DNA from: Sporosarcina sp. BP05
GTDB taxonomy: Bacteria > Bacillota > Bacilli > Bacillales_A > Planococcaceae
Reading direction: 5' to 3'
DNA: 64,000 bases
NCBI RefSeq assembly: GCF_014282005.1
Contig: NZ_JACFTD010000005.1
Span: 186,001-250,000 of the forward strand
The notes under the pieces are model-generated. The model was given only the letters and a program-made list of their open reading frames with translations, did not search any database and had not been told where the DNA came from. Made by a program: the position numbers and the translations under genes. This document shows positions 1 through 8,244 of this stretch, piece by piece. Each line of letters starts with the position of its first letter. Position 1 is the stretch's first letter.

Positions 1-117
1 TATAACATCTGCTATTGCGACTATTTCTACCTCGTAGCCGCTGTTCAAATAATTAGGGATATGTACACCACTAGCAATTCCTCCAGCACCAATAATTCCA
101 ACTCTTAATACACTCAT
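1..117 (-). CDS. Gfo/Idh/MocA-family oxidoreductase, N-terminal 39 codons only
   Basis: The minus strand opens with ATG at 117 and reads MSVLRVGIIGAGGIA into the window edge. This is the start of a Rossmann fold whose glycine-rich GAGGIA turn binds NAD(P). The first residues resemble the other Gfo/Idh/MocA protein at 1258-2283, so this is probably a second sugar dehydrogenase of the same locus. A terminator (213-255) separates it from the isomerase gene, so it may have its own promoter in 118-212. The substrate cannot be told from this fragment. Confidence 0.75.
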   Translation of the reverse strand, partial: MSVLRVGIIGAGGIASGVHIPNYLNSGYEVEIVAIADVI

Positions 118-212
118 TCAAACCACTCTTTTCATTTTTGGATTACCTACAATTTGTTGTTGATCACCTGATACAGGTTTACTATATGAATACATGCATT
201 AATTTAACCGTT

Positions 213-255
213 AAAAAAGTTGCGTTGTATGAATATCAACCTCATACAACGCAAC
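213..255 (-). terminator. Rho-independent terminator after the isomerase gene
   Basis: A perfect 14-bp inverted repeat (219-232 with 242-255, nine-base loop) is followed on the minus strand by six T residues (complement of 213-218). It lies about 10 bases past the stop codon of the isomerase gene and would end the thuA-oxidoreductase-isomerase transcript. Confidence 0.9.
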
Positions 256-266
256 ATTTCTATTTA

Positions 267-1235
267 TTATACCCACCACATATCTGCAGGCTGATCTTTA
301 ATCATTACAGATTTCAAATTAGTCACTGCACGTGAAAACCCTTCATCAACCGACATTAACGGATCTTCATGTTCGATACTTACAACATAATCATAGCCAT
401 AGGTGCGTAATGCACTCATCATATCTGACCATTCTTGGATACTATGCCCACAGCCGACAGATCTAAATGTCCACGCACGTGTTTGCACATCACCGTATGC
501 CTGCATATCTGTTAAGCCGTGCATATTCACATTGTCCTGGTCAATAAATGTATCTTTGGCATGGAAATGATGAATGGCATTTTCTTGCCCTAAAATTTTA
601 ATAGCTGCGACCGGATCTATTCCTTGCCACCAAAGATGACTTGGATCTAAATTGGCCCCGATAGCGGGTGAAGTAGCTTCTCTTAATTTCAACAGGGTAT
701 AGGGTGTATGTACTGAAAACCCACCATGAAGCTCAATCCCTATTTTCACACCGTGATCTTCCGCGAATTTCCCTTGTTCTTTCCAGTAAGGAATGAGTTT
801 TTGTTCCCATTGCCAGTTATAGATATCCGAGTACTCTGTTGGCCATGGGGATATCGGCCAGTTTGAATGTGTTGAGCCCTCGTGAGATCCCGGTGTCCCC
901 GAAAATGTGTTGACAACAGGTACATTTAATAACTGTGCTAGTTTAACAGTTTTCACGAATGTATTATGCGCATTTTGAGCAACTTGTTTATTTGGGGAAA
1001 CTGGGTTGCCGTGACAGCTGAAGGCACTAATCGTTAATCCGCGTGATTGGATTTTATCCAGATATTCCTTCCGCTTATCCTCACTTGCAAGTAGCTCATC
1101 TACATTACAATGAGCATCTCCTGGATAGCCGCCTGTGCCAATTTCAACGGCCTCTACACCCGCTTTTTTCACGTGATCCAGCATGTCTTCAAATGATTTT
1201 CCTGCAAATAAAACAGCAAATACGCCTAGTTTCAT
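267..1235 (-). CDS. Sugar phosphate isomerase/epimerase family TIM-barrel enzyme
   Basis: A 322-residue AP-endonuclease-2-like TIM barrel (IolE/xylose-isomerase-like). The family's metal-binding residues are visible as the Glu of IELHGG (near 168), the Asp of NLDPSHLWW (near 197), the His residues of HHFHAKD (near 223-225) and the Glu of SIEHED (near 288). I chose the ATG at 1235 because GGAGG lies eight bases upstream; the in-frame ATG at 1250 overlaps that ribosome site. Members of this superfamily isomerise or epimerise sugars, and some cleave 3-keto-glycosides. It is the last gene of an operon with thuA and a Gfo/Idh/MocA dehydrogenase, so a lyase or isomerase step on an oxidised sugar is a fair inference. 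The exact substrate is unknown. Confidence 0.85.
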   Translation of the reverse strand: MKLGVFAVLFAGKSFEDMLDHVKKAGVEAVEIGTGGYPGDAHCNVDELLASEDKRKEYLDKIQSRGLTISAFSCHGNPVSPNKQVAQNAHNTFVKTVKLAQLLNVPVVNTFSGTPGSHEGSTHSNWPISPWPTEYSDIYNWQWEQKLIPYWKEQGKFAEDHGVKIGIELHGGFSVHTPYTLLKLREATSPAIGANLDPSHLWWQGIDPVAAIKILGQENAIHHFHAKDTFIDQDNVNMHGLTDMQAYGDVQTRAWTFRSVGCGHSIQEWSDMMSALRTYGYDYVVSIEHEDPLMSVDEGFSRAVTNLKSVMIKDQPADMWWV

Positions 1236-1257
1236 GAATCGTACCTCCAATGGTTAG

Positions 1258-2283
1258 TTAAATTTTTGTGATTTGTTTTGTTTCCATTGATTCCAAAGCT
1301 GCCAAGATTACCTGTAATGATTTCATACCTTCCTCACCATTAATGAGTGGCTCAGTATCTTGCACAATTGAGTCAACAAAATGATCAATAATATGCGTGG
1401 TTGTTTGACCACCTTCGGCATTAGACTGAATTCCACCCAATTCATAGTTAACGACTTCTCCATTTTTATATTGCACAATTAACGAATAGTTTGCATCATC
1501 TTCTAAACGTAATGTAGCATGTTCACCGTAGATAATTGTGGAATTATCTTCTTTTGCCGTATAAGCCCAACTAGCTGCAAGCGTTCCAATCACGCCGCTT
1601 TCAGACTTTAAAATACAAACAGCATTATCATCAACATCTGTATTCTCTTTTGCACTTGTTTCGATAAAACCAGCTACTTCGACAAATTCTTCTCCAAGTA
1701 AATAGCGGAGTAAATCAGCTTTATGTACGCCAAGATCCCCCATCGCTCCAATAAAAGCTTGCTCTTTATTGAAGAACCAACTGTCTTTGCCGTCAATACT
1801 CCACCCTTCAGGTCCGCCATGTCCAAATGCAGTTCTGAAACTATAGATTTTACCTACTTCACCTTTTGCAATTAAGTCTCGTGCCTTAGCGTGCGATGGT
1901 ACAAAACGTTGATTATGAGCAATCATTAATTTTTTATTATTATTTTTTGCAGCCTCAATCATTTCCTCTGCTTCTGCTCTCGATGTTGCCATAGGTTTTT
2001 CACACAATACATGACAACCTGCTTGTAAAGCTGCAATTGAAACGGGTGCATGTAAATAGTTTGGTAAACAAACACTCACTGCATCCGGCTTTTCCATTTC
2101 AAATAACTTTTCATAACTCGTATAAGCTTTTGCACCATATTGTTGCGCAATCTCTTGTGCTCTTTCTTCTATAATGTCACAGACAGCGACAATTTCTACT
2201 CCTGAATGGTTATTAAATTCTCCTAAATGTCTATATCTAGCAATGCTACCGCATCCAATAACCGCAACTCGTAATTTCGACAT
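1258..2283 (-). CDS. Gfo/Idh/MocA-family NAD(P)-dependent oxidoreductase (ThuB-like context)
   Basis: A 341-residue soluble dehydrogenase. The N-terminal Rossmann fold begins MSKLRVAVIGCGSIA with the GxGxxA dinucleotide motif, and the family's CEKPMA motif (Lys-Pro of the active site) follows near residue 95. The C-terminal alpha/beta domain carries GAMGDLGVHKAD, the usual GxxxDxGxHxxD signature. The start at 2283 is set by GGAG about nine bases upstream; the frame is open to 2310. It sits 23 bases after thuA and 22 bases before the isomerase gene, so the three are cotranscribed. In trehalose utilisation loci a ThuB dehydrogenase of this family works beside ThuA, oxidising the sugar at C3. 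That role is inferred from neighbours. Confidence 0.88.
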   Translation of the reverse strand: MSKLRVAVIGCGSIARYRHLGEFNNHSGVEIVAVCDIIEERAQEIAQQYGAKAYTSYEKLFEMEKPDAVSVCLPNYLHAPVSIAALQAGCHVLCEKPMATSRAEAEEMIEAAKNNNKKLMIAHNQRFVPSHAKARDLIAKGEVGKIYSFRTAFGHGGPEGWSIDGKDSWFFNKEQAFIGAMGDLGVHKADLLRYLLGEEFVEVAGFIETSAKENTDVDDNAVCILKSESGVIGTLAASWAYTAKEDNSTIIYGEHATLRLEDDANYSLIVQYKNGEVVNYELGGIQSNAEGGQTTTHIIDHFVDSIVQDTEPLINGEEGMKSLQVILAALESMETKQITKI

Positions 2284-2306
2284 TACCTTCACTCCTTCAG
2301 TTGTTT

Positions 2307-3032
2307 TCACTCGTAATGATTCGCAATTTTCTCCAATGGCTTAGCATTTCCATAGATTGGTGCTGGTGTATTCGAATTGTCGGCCCATTTCACTGCATTA
2401 CGAATAACCTGTTGCACATCTTTATTGTAATATGTTGGGTATGTTTCATGTCCTGGACGGAAATAGAATATCTTCCCTTTGCCACGCTTAAATGTGGCCC
2501 CGCTTCTAAATATTTCTCCACCTTCAAACCAACTGACAAATACTAACTCATCAGGTGCTGGGATATCAAAATGCTCCCCATACATCTCTTCCTTTTCAAG
2601 TTCGATATATTCCCCGATGCCTTCTGTAATTGGATGGCTCGGATCAACAACCCATAATCGCTCTTTCTCATCTGCTTCACGCCATTTAAGATCACAAGTC
2701 GTCCCCATCAATGTCTTGAATATCTTAGAAAAATGAGCTGAATGTAAAACAATCAAACCCATGCCTTCCAATACACGCTTCTTAACTCTTTCCACTATCT
2801 CATCTTGTACTTCATCATGCGCAAGATGCCCCCACCAAACAAGTACATCAGTATCATTCAAAACCTCTTGCGTTAAACCGTGTTCTAGCTCGTCGAGCGT
2901 TGCTGTTTTTACATCGTTAGAGTCCTGTTGTAAAAAATCTGCAATTGCCCCGTGGATTCCTTTTGGATAAATATCTGAGACAACAGGATTTTTTTGTTCA
3001 TGACGATTTTCATTCCATACGACTATGTTCAT
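2307..3032 (-). CDS. ThuA-domain protein (trehalose-utilisation family)
   Basis: A 241-residue protein with the ThuA fold (class I glutamine amidotransferase-like). It starts [13 protein letters not shown] and contains [25 protein letters not shown] and, near the C-terminus, [15 protein letters not shown], all typical of the family. ATG 3032 is chosen because GGAGG lies eight bases upstream; the open frame extends to 3077 without another ribosome site. It is the first gene of a three-gene operon and has a LacI-type operator about 40 bases upstream (3074-3087). ThuA proteins act with ThuB-type dehydrogenases on trehalose and related disaccharides, but their exact chemistry is not settled, so I name the family only. 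Confidence 0.85.
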   Translation of the reverse strand: MNIVVWNENRHEQKNPVVSDIYPKGIHGAIADFLQQDSNDVKTATLDELEHGLTQEVLNDTDVLVWWGHLAHDEVQDEIVERVKKRVLEGMGLIVLHSAHFSKIFKTLMGTTCDLKWREADEKERLWVVDPSHPITEGIGEYIELEKEEMYGEHFDIPAPDELVFVSWFEGGEIFRSGATFKRGKGKIFYFRPGHETYPTYYNKDVQQVIRNAVKWADNSNTPAPIYGNAKPLEKIANHYE

Positions 3033-3073
3033 GAATAGTTCCTCCTTCAAAAAGATCTGTTGCATGTATTCAA

Positions 3074-3087
3074 GCAACCGGTTGCAC
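3074..3087 (-). promoter_or_regulatory. LacI-type operator upstream of the thuA operon
   Basis: The centre is a perfect 12-bp palindrome, GCAACCGGTTGC, between the LacI gene's stop and thuA. On the minus strand it reads TGCAACCGGTTGCT, sharing TGCAACCG with two sites upstream of the binding-protein gene (7243-7256 and 7311-7324). The CG-centred palindrome is the standard shape of LacI-family sites, and the adjacent LacI gene is the obvious ligand. Confidence 0.75.
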
Positions 3088-3116
3088 TTACGCTAAAAGT
3101 TACAAATTGTCCCCAC

Positions 3117-4136
3117 TTACAGGGGTAAACACGAATTTCTTTCCACAATAACAGTTGGTATGATGACACTTTTTCTAAACATTTGCGGATCTTTCACCAG
3201 TTCGATTAGGCAGTGCGCAGATTCATAGCCCAATTGAAATATTTGTGTATCTACCGTCGTTAAGGGCGGATTGGCTACTTTCGATATGACTGAATTATTA
3301 AAGACAATCATACTCATATCGGTTGGTACTTTTATATTTTTTTCACTTAAAGCGGTCAACACAATTAACGCATTTAAGTCATCTGAGACAACTAATGCAG
3401 TAGGTGGCTCAGCTAAGCTCATTAATTCAGCGACAATTTGTTTGCCATGGTTAAGATCGAATTGTATATTCTTGATGAACCCCTCTGGAATATCCAAGTT
3501 CTTTCCTTTTACCGCTTGAATGTAACCATTTAATCTAGCTTCACTTACTTCAAACTGCTCATCTTCACCAATAAATGCAATCTTTTCATGTCCAAGGTTT
3601 AGTAAAAAATCTGTAGCTTCTTTCGCTGCTTGAACGTTGTCATTATCTACAAACATGACCTTACCGGATTCAATTAGAGGTTTGCCTATGACGACAAAAG
3701 GAATACCAGATTCAATTAAATAAGGAACCACTTTATCATCTTTTTTTGAGTATAAGACAATCATGCCATCTACTCTTTTTCCACGTACCATTTTTACCGT
3801 ATCAGTAAAGATTTCTTCCTCAGATTCCCCTGTAGTTAGACTGATACTGAAATCATGCTTACTGCACAAGGCACTGATTCCCCGAATAACTTCTGGAAAA
3901 AAGGAAGTAATTATAGATTCCTTCGCAGAATTTTTCATAATAATACCGATTGTCTTTGTTGACTGTAGTGCGAGCATTTGCGCATTATAGTTCAGATGAA
4001 AGCCCATTTCTTCCATGACTTCTCGAACTCGTCGCTTCGTTTTCTCACTAATAAGAGGACTATCCGAAACGACACGTGATACGGTGGATGGAGCTACATT
4101 CGCCTTAGCCGCAACGTCTTTAATTGTTACAGACAT
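3117..4136 (-). CDS. LacI-family transcriptional regulator of the sugar locus
   Basis: A 339-residue repressor. Residues 2-55 are the LacI DNA-binding domain: TIKDVAAKANVAPSTVSRV forms the helix-turn-helix and the hinge follows. The rest is a periplasmic-binding-protein-like sensor domain with IGIIMKNS, VDGMIVLYS and PTALVVSDDLNAL. Start 4136 matches the family's usual MxxTIKDVA beginning; AAAGGA lies upstream. The gene sits 19 bases behind the second permease gene and ahead of thuA, inside the locus it presumably controls. Three TGCAACCG-type operator candidates nearby make it the likely local repressor, with a sugar or sugar derivative as inducer. Confidence 0.92.
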   Translation of the reverse strand: MSVTIKDVAAKANVAPSTVSRVVSDSPLISEKTKRRVREVMEEMGFHLNYNAQMLALQSTKTIGIIMKNSAKESIITSFFPEVIRGISALCSKHDFSISLTTGESEEEIFTDTVKMVRGKRVDGMIVLYSKKDDKVVPYLIESGIPFVVIGKPLIESGKVMFVDNDNVQAAKEATDFLLNLGHEKIAFIGEDEQFEVSEARLNGYIQAVKGKNLDIPEGFIKNIQFDLNHGKQIVAELMSLAEPPTALVVSDDLNALIVLTALSEKNIKVPTDMSMIVFNNSVISKVANPPLTTVDTQIFQLGYESAHCLIELVKDPQMFRKSVIIPTVIVERNSCLPL

Positions 4137-4155
4137 AATCAACATCCTTTTACGC

Positions 4156-4974
4156 TTATTTAACGGCACCTTCGGATACCCCTTCAATAATTTGTTTCTG
4201 TGCAAAGAAGTATCCGATAATTACCGGAATAACTGCAATAGTCAATCCTGCTAATGCTAAATGCCATTGTTTTGTATACTGTCCGAAGAAAAGATACATT
4301 TTCAAAGGAATCGTCGCACTTGAATCTGCTAATATGAGTGATGGTAGTAAGAAATCATTCCAAATCCAAATGACATTTAATATACCTACTGTAACAGAGA
4401 TAGGTTTTAGTAATGGGAAAATAATCTTCCAAAACACTTGGAATTTATTCGCGCCATCGATAATAGCCGCCTCATCCATAGAATTAGATATTCCAGTCAT
4501 GGCACCATGGTATAAAAAAATGGATAGACTAGAACCGAATCCTAAATACATTAAGATCAGACCTGGGCGATTCAGCATATCTGCTTTTCCAAAAAGCGAA
4601 ACAAGTGGAATCATAACGGATTGAAACGGAATTAACATAGCAGCAACAAAAACCAACAAAATTATACCACTAAGTTTACTTTTGTTTCGGGCAAGTGCAT
4701 ATCCTGCCATAGATGAAAAGATAATTATAACCCCTACACCCACAACGGTAATTAAAACGGAGTTGAAAAGGGATTTAAAAAAATCTAAATCATTAAACGC
4801 TTTAACAAAGTTATCTGTCGTGAGTTCCTTCGGTAGACCAAGTACACCCGAAAAAATTTCTCTTTTTGTTTTAAATGCATTAACAATCATTAAATAGAAC
4901 GGTGATAGCCATAATAAAGCAAGCAAGAGTCCAAGAAGCTCTATCATATACAGTTTACGCTTACTCTTCTTCAT
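4156..4974 (-). CDS. Carbohydrate ABC transporter permease (MalG type)
   Basis: A 272-residue inner-membrane subunit of a CUT1 sugar importer with about six membrane segments. The cytoplasmic EAA loop that contacts the ATPase is visible as DEAAIIDGANKFQVFWKII near residues 155-175. The start codon overlaps the last base of the preceding permease gene's stop, so the two are translationally coupled. No ATPase gene is present in the visible locus. As in many Bacillales CUT1 systems, a shared MsmX-type ATPase elsewhere probably energises it. It works with the 4974-5834 permease and the 5914-7215 binding lipoprotein. Confidence 0.92.
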   Translation of the reverse strand: MKKSKRKLYMIELLGLLLALLWLSPFYLMIVNAFKTKREIFSGVLGLPKELTTDNFVKAFNDLDFFKSLFNSVLITVVGVGVIIIFSSMAGYALARNKSKLSGIILLVFVAAMLIPFQSVMIPLVSLFGKADMLNRPGLILMYLGFGSSLSIFLYHGAMTGISNSMDEAAIIDGANKFQVFWKIIFPLLKPISVTVGILNVIWIWNDFLLPSLILADSSATIPLKMYLFFGQYTKQWHLALAGLTIAVIPVIIGYFFAQKQIIEGVSEGAVK

Positions 4975-5834
4975 TATAGATCCACCTCCCGCTTTTTATT
5001 GTAGTAAACTTGCGTTACAGCAACAAATGCTATTATCAGGAAAAAAATAACGGCTTGCGATTGCGCATAGGCCATTTTGTTTTCAGTAAAAGCTGTTTTC
5101 ACAATATTCATTGCAGCCATTTGGGTAGAGTTGTAAGGTCCACCATTCGTCAATGATAAATTTTGGTCATAGATTTTAAATGAACCGGACAACGTTAAAA
5201 ACATACTAACGGTAAATGCAGGTGCTACGAGTGGGAATGTGATGTTGCGAAAGCGTTGGAAACTAGATGCCCCATCAATTTTCGCTGCTTCAATTAAATC
5301 CTTCGGAATGTTTTCTAAGTATGCAATATAGATGATCATAATGTAGCCTGCCATTTGCCAAGATGTCAAAATTACTAATCCCCAAAAACCAGTTGCTGTC
5401 GTGGACAACCAACCCGTTAATGCCTCAATCCCTAGTAAATCTCCTAAGCTTCCAAAAACACTGATAAAAATAAACTGCCAAATGAACCCTAGGATAAGCC
5501 CGCCTATCAAGTTGGGCATGAAGAAAACCGTTCGCATAAAGTTACTCGATTTCATTTTCCGGGTCACAAGCATAGCTAGACCTAACCCTAAGAAGTTTAG
5601 AAGGATGACAGATGTCACTGCAAATTTAGTCGTAAACCAAATGGATGCTCTAAATTCTTCATCTTTAAATAATGTAATATAGTTTTTAAACCCTATGAAT
5701 TCAGTAGCCACTAGTCCATTCCAATTTGTAAAGGAGTAAATGAACCCATAAATAAATGGAACAATAATGACTAGACATAAACTCACTAGTACTGGCATTA
5801 TAAATAGCCAAAATGATAGATCACGGTTTCGCAC
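4974..5834 (-). CDS. Carbohydrate ABC transporter permease (MalF type)
   Basis: A roughly 286-residue CUT1 permease with six predicted membrane segments and an EAA loop (IEAAKIDGASSFQRFRNITF). The frame is open from a TTG at 5849. I favour the GTG at 5834, because a GGGGGTG ribosome site lies about seven bases upstream of it and would sit inside the coding region if TTG were used. The gene follows the binding-protein gene after an intercistronic stem-loop (5858-5894) and overlaps the next permease by one base. Substrate is presumably the sugar handled by the neighbouring thuA and oxidoreductase genes. Confidence 0.88.
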   Translation of the reverse strand: MRNRDLSFWLFIMPVLVSLCLVIIVPFIYGFIYSFTNWNGLVATEFIGFKNYITLFKDEEFRASIWFTTKFAVTSVILLNFLGLGLAMLVTRKMKSSNFMRTVFFMPNLIGGLILGFIWQFIFISVFGSLGDLLGIEALTGWLSTTATGFWGLVILTSWQMAGYIMIIYIAYLENIPKDLIEAAKIDGASSFQRFRNITFPLVAPAFTVSMFLTLSGSFKIYDQNLSLTNGGPYNSTQMAAMNIVKTAFTENKMAYAQSQAVIFFLIIAFVAVTQVYYNKKREVDL

Positions 5835-5857
5835 TTCTAGCACCCCCAATATGTAGT

Positions 5858-5894
5858 ACAGCTAACAAAAACGACGTAGGCTTTTGTTAGCTGT
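5858..5894. other. Intercistronic stem-loop between binding-protein and permease genes
   Basis: A perfect 13-bp inverted repeat (5858-5870 with 5882-5894) with an 11-base loop. There is no T tract after the stem on the minus strand, so it is not a simple terminator. Stem-loops in this position, after the binding-protein gene of sugar ABC operons, commonly keep the upstream message more abundant than the permease message; that role is inferred here. Confidence 0.7.
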
Positions 5895-5913
5895 ATTGTT
5901 CTGTTGAATCCTG

Positions 5914-7215
5914 TTATTTGCGTTCTTCTTCCCATTTAGCGCGTGATTGAGAAATAACGTCCTCCCACTCCATGGAACCGCTTAAATACTTTTGCATATT
6001 AACGCCAAGTACTTCTTGACTCCACGAAGTTGGAGATGCTAAAAATACCCATCCTTCAATTGTGTTCCCTTTAGAAGCATAGTCATAAATTTGTTGCGAA
6101 AGCGGATCTGCTATTTTTGTTGCATCATAGTTTTGATAGGCTGGGATGAATTTAAAGTCTTCTAGTACAGCATTCTTACCTGTTTCTGATGTGTACATCC
6201 AATTCAAGAATTCTTTACTTGCTTGGACTTTTTCGGGATCACTCGCACTATTGACAGCCCAATAGGACGGGACGCCAGTTGGAATCTTGCCTTCATATCC
6301 TTCTAGAGGAACTGGTAAAATACCGATCCCATTTTCCGCTAGTTCTGGATCCATATCGTAAACTGAATTATAGATCCAGTTGCCTTGTTGAATCATCGCT
6401 ACACGTTCTAACGAGAATAATTGTTCCACTTGTTGAGAATAGTCTAAGCTTAGGACAGGCTGAACGGAGTATTTATTCTCCAGGTCTAGATGCCTTTTCA
6501 ATTCATTGCTTTTTTCAAATGGGATTGTCTTTGCATCAAAAGCTTCTAGAATATCATTATTAAATTCTGGTGCAAAAAAGATGTTTGCTAGATGGTTTCC
6601 AATTACCCATTTTTCTTTTGCTGCTAGTGCAAATACAGCGTCAATACCAAGCTTTTCCTTTTGGCTGTCTAACGTTTCAGCAGCGCTCTCTAAATCCTTG
6701 AAAGTTACAATTTCATCGGGATTGATGCCCGCTTCTTTAAAAATCCTCTTATTATAAATCAAGCCATACCCCTCTTGATTTATCGGTAATCCTAGCACTT
6801 TATCACCGTCTGTTACGGTGTTTAAAGTTCCTTCATTAGCCGTTTTAGCAGCCTCTGTATCAGACACATCCGCTAAATACTCTCTATATTCTTCAACAGC
6901 AGACGGTCCACCTACATTAAAAATGTCTGGGGCTTCACCGGAAGAGAATGATGTTTTCAACAACCCGCCATAATCAGCTCCTCCACCAACCGTTTTAACA
7001 TTGATTTTTACATTGGGATGTTCTTTTTCATACACTTTAACTAACGCTTCAAACTGCTCTTTAATTTCTACTTTAAATTGTAAAATGTCAATTGTTACTT
7101 GGTCCCCAGATGCTACTTTTTTCCCTTCGTCGTCGGAAGCTGAGCACCCCACTAGTGCAAATATAGATACTAACAATACGGAAATTAAGCTGACAAAACA
7201 ATTCTTGCTTCTCAT
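5914..7215 (-). CDS. Sugar ABC transporter substrate-binding lipoprotein (CUT1)
   Basis: A 433-residue extracellular solute-binding protein family 1 lipoprotein. The signal peptide (MRSKNCF then a hydrophobic stretch) ends in the lipobox LVGC, with Cys near residue 24 as the lipidated residue. The mature part has the family features VTIDILQFKVEIKEQFE, ANEGTLNTV and GVPSYWAVNS. Start 7215 is preferred over the open frame to 7257 because AAGGAG lies nine bases upstream. It is the first gene of the importer operon. Two LacI-type operators (7243-7256 and 7311-7324) lie in its leader, pointing to repression by the 3117-4136 regulator. Confidence 0.93.
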   Translation of the reverse strand: MRSKNCFVSLISVLLVSIFALVGCSASDDEGKKVASGDQVTIDILQFKVEIKEQFEALVKVYEKEHPNVKINVKTVGGGADYGGLLKTSFSSGEAPDIFNVGGPSAVEEYREYLADVSDTEAAKTANEGTLNTVTDGDKVLGLPINQEGYGLIYNKRIFKEAGINPDEIVTFKDLESAAETLDSQKEKLGIDAVFALAAKEKWVIGNHLANIFFAPEFNNDILEAFDAKTIPFEKSNELKRHLDLENKYSVQPVLSLDYSQQVEQLFSLERVAMIQQGNWIYNSVYDMDPELAENGIGILPVPLEGYEGKIPTGVPSYWAVNSASDPEKVQASKEFLNWMYTSETGKNAVLEDFKFIPAYQNYDATKIADPLSQQIYDYASKGNTIEGWVFLASPTSWSQEVLGVNMQKYLSGSMEWEDVISQSRAKWEEERK

Positions 7216-7242
7216 AGTATCTCTCCTTTTTGTTATCCTCAG

Positions 7243-7256
7243 TGAAAGCGGTTGCA
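7243..7256 (-). promoter_or_regulatory. LacI/CcpA-type operator, proximal to the binding-protein gene
   Basis: On the minus strand this reads TGCAACCGCTTTCA. It matches the 7311-7324 site at 13 of 14 positions. On the other strand, TGAAAGCGGTTGCA is also close to the CcpA cre consensus, so catabolite control at this site is an alternative reading. Confidence 0.6.
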
Positions 7257-7310
7257 CAGTTTCCTATTCAGTATACTTCGGGTATTGATTCCTCCTCTCC
7301 CATATGTTTA

Positions 7311-7324
7311 TGAAACCGGTTGCA
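7311..7324 (-). promoter_or_regulatory. LacI-type operator, distal to the binding-protein gene
   Basis: Reads TGCAACCGGTTTCA on the minus strand. It lies just downstream of a possible promoter (TTGCTA, 17-base gap, TAATCT on the minus strand, about 7340-7370), so a bound repressor would block early elongation. Confidence 0.65.
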
Positions 7325-7387
7325 TTCATTGCGCATTTCCAGATTAACACGCACCCCATAATTTAGCAATACAATATTCAGTTTGTT

Positions 7388-8086
7388 TCATTTTTTAGTT
7401 TTTTCAATATTATTGAGATGATTTCTATAAAAAGCAGAAAAGGATAAAAACGCAATAAGAGACCCTGTCAAAAAGGGTAGGAAGTACCTGAAGACGTTTA
7501 TACTAATATAGAGGACTACACCACTGCTGATGGTCACCGCAATAAATAAAACTGGGCTTCCTATAGTAAGGAGAAAAGCATTTTTAATTGAAGTAAACAA
7601 CTTCATATGATAATGAACAGTAACCGAAAAAAGATTGATTGAAAAGACATACAAGATAATACCCATGATCATAAAAAGAAACATCATTATACTATTATTA
7701 TCATTGAAAAAGTAGTAGACATCTGCCGCCCAAATCATCCAAGCTATTGTTAAAATAAGCCCAATTAATGCACTTCTTTTATAATTTTCTTTATAATACC
7801 CCCAATATGACTTTAATAGATGACTACTACCTTCATCTTTACTAATCCACCCTCTCACCATTCCAAACATTGCGGTCGTTGCAGGGAAGAATAAAATTGG
7901 CATTAATAGTATTATAGGAATCAATAAAAAGGGTAATGCTTCTTTCTGTTCAATAAATAATAGATTTAAAAGTAAATAAACAATAGGCATATTAAAGAGT
8001 ATCCAAAATAGATTAATCAAAGAAAACTTCATAATCCATTCGCTAATAGCATACAAGCCACCCATAAAACCTGCTGTGTTATTCAT
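7388..8086 (-). CDS. YesL/DUF624-family membrane protein
   Basis: A 232-residue protein with about five hydrophobic segments and a basic C-terminal tail (YRNHLNNIEKTKK). The sequence follows the DUF624 (YesL) pattern: MGGLYAISEWIMKFSLINLFWILFN at the start, then FPATTAMFGMVRGWIS and a later FSVTVHYHMKLFTSIKNAFLL. A GGGGTGG ribosome site precedes ATG 8086. DUF624 genes are regularly found next to CUT1 sugar transporters in Firmicutes, as here, but no biochemical function is established. The gene lies between the ROK kinase and the importer genes on the same strand. Confidence 0.85.
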   Translation of the reverse strand: MNNTAGFMGGLYAISEWIMKFSLINLFWILFNMPIVYLLLNLLFIEQKEALPFLLIPIILLMPILFFPATTAMFGMVRGWISKDEGSSHLLKSYWGYYKENYKRSALIGLILTIAWMIWAADVYYFFNDNNSIMMFLFMIMGIILYVFSINLFSVTVHYHMKLFTSIKNAFLLTIGSPVLFIAVTISSGVVLYISINVFRYFLPFLTGSLIAFLSFSAFYRNHLNNIEKTKK

Positions 8087-8244
8087 ACTTGTTCCACCCC
8101 TTACTTTCTATATTGCATATTTTCACCGTGTACAACTCCTAAAAAGAGAGTCAACCACTTAATGTGATTACTCTCAGTCATAGAAGTAACAAAAGGAGCT
8201 TTTTTTCAAAGTTTCAGTCTTCAAGAGTCTGTATAGTGTATACT

